Part shown: one piece after another, positions 63,839-64,000 of the stretch
Position numbering within the stretch: position 1 is the first letter of the stretch
Layout of the letters: every line of letters begins with the position of its first letter
Assembly: GCF_013372205.1 (NCBI RefSeq)
Contig: NZ_CP053831.1
Location: 496,001-560,000, forward strand
Source: Campylobacter mucosalis
Lineage (GTDB): Bacteria > Campylobacterota > Campylobacteria > Campylobacterales > Campylobacteraceae
DNA: 64,000 bases
Direction of reading: 5' to 3'
Position numbers and translations under genes: made by a program
Notes under the pieces: model-generated
Told to the model about the DNA's origin: nothing
Database searches by the model: none
What the model saw: only the letters and a program-made list of their open reading frames with translations

Positions 63839-64000
63839 ATGAAACACGTTAGCGAGTTTTTAAGGCTTAGTGCTAAAAATTTTAGCACTAAAACGGCAGT
63901 TGTTTGTGGCGATAAGAGCATTAATTTTAAGGTGCTTGATGAGTTAAGCGACAAGGTCGCAAGTGAAATTTTAAGAGCAAATATCAAAAAAGAGCCGATT
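63839..64000 (+). CDS. AMP-binding/adenylation enzyme, N-terminal part (cut by window end)
   Basis: 54 codons to the window edge. LRLSAKNFSTKTAVVCGDKSINFKVLDELSDKVA is the typical N terminus of acyl-CoA synthetases and amino-acid adenylating enzymes (A/V-hydrophobic, then S-I/T-x-x-L/V-x-x-L-x-x-x-A). With the upstream peptidase it suggests a small acyl- or aminoacyl-transfer pathway as in flagellin or polysaccharide modification loci. ATG overlaps a TAA in an alternative upstream frame (TAATG). Confidence 0.75.
   Translation, partial: MKHVSEFLRLSAKNFSTKTAVVCGDKSINFKVLDELSDKVASEILRANIKKEPI

Overview
The window looks like a chromosomal segment of an AT-rich epsilonproteobacterium, most likely a Campylobacter outside the C. 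jejuni/coli group. The evidence is a napAGHBFLD operon without napC, flgS, a Campylobacter-type major porin, a CbrR-like double-receiver GGDEF regulator, many TTG/GTG starts, and gene order that I recall from C. jejuni: ppa-adk-aspS / nadK-recN-cbrR-tatD-mltD-rlpA-kdsC-lptCA-engB-mrdA, and metG-fbp-mobB-slt-yggT-gltX. A tetraheme/octaheme Hao pair and a short Hcp fit the C. fetus/curvus/concisus side of the genus. The species is inference.

Layout. 0-0.55 kb: 3' part of aroE. 0.7-6.4 kb: psrABC-type polysulfide/thiosulfate reductase followed directly by its own response regulator and histidine kinase. 6.4-14.4 kb: HIT protein, an orphan Cache-like sensor, and napAGHBFLD. 14.5-18.2 kb: dps, flgS with a translationally coupled DUF234-type nuclease-like gene, and a class V aminotransferase. 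18.2-22.6 kb: a plastic zone with three toxin-antitoxin loci (a three-gene ParE locus, DinJ with a decayed YoeB, HicAB) around the major porin gene, then five tRNA genes and a tiny entericidin-like lipoprotein. 22.7-39 kb: housekeeping genes (ppa, adk, aspS, nadK, recN) and a long plus-strand envelope operon ending in PBP2, then ybeY and queC. 39.5-41 kb: hcp. 41-42.8 kb: a decaying three-gene operon with a membrane GTPase. 42.8-51 kb: minus-strand metG/fbp/mobB/slt/yggT/gltX block. 51-56 kb: chemoreceptor, mscL, a Crp/Fnr regulator, and the multiheme pair haoC-haoA. 56-61.4 kb: metallophosphoesterase, psd, cytochrome c, small proteins, ABC-F. 61.5-64 kb: start of a phase-variable surface/flagellin-type modification locus with poly-G tracts, an M28-like peptidase, a Fic protein lacking its catalytic His, and the beginning of an AMP-binding enzyme.

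Most coherent signal. Three loci 14-32 kb apart (nap, hcp, haoCA) each carry a perfect TTGAT-N4-ATCAA operator exactly 22 nt upstream of a -10 hexamer, the geometry of an Fnr class II promoter. A Crp/Fnr protein lacking the Fe-S cysteines but with the E-x-x-S-R recognition helix that reads TTGAT is encoded immediately upstream of haoCA. I infer one regulon for nitrate to ammonium respiration that passes through hydroxylamine (Nap, Hcp, Hao); no NrfA is present in the window. Least explained are the GTPase / tail-anchored-protein operon at 41-42.8 kb and the repeated ATG-G9-T(A/C)G motif at 61.6-63.8 kb.
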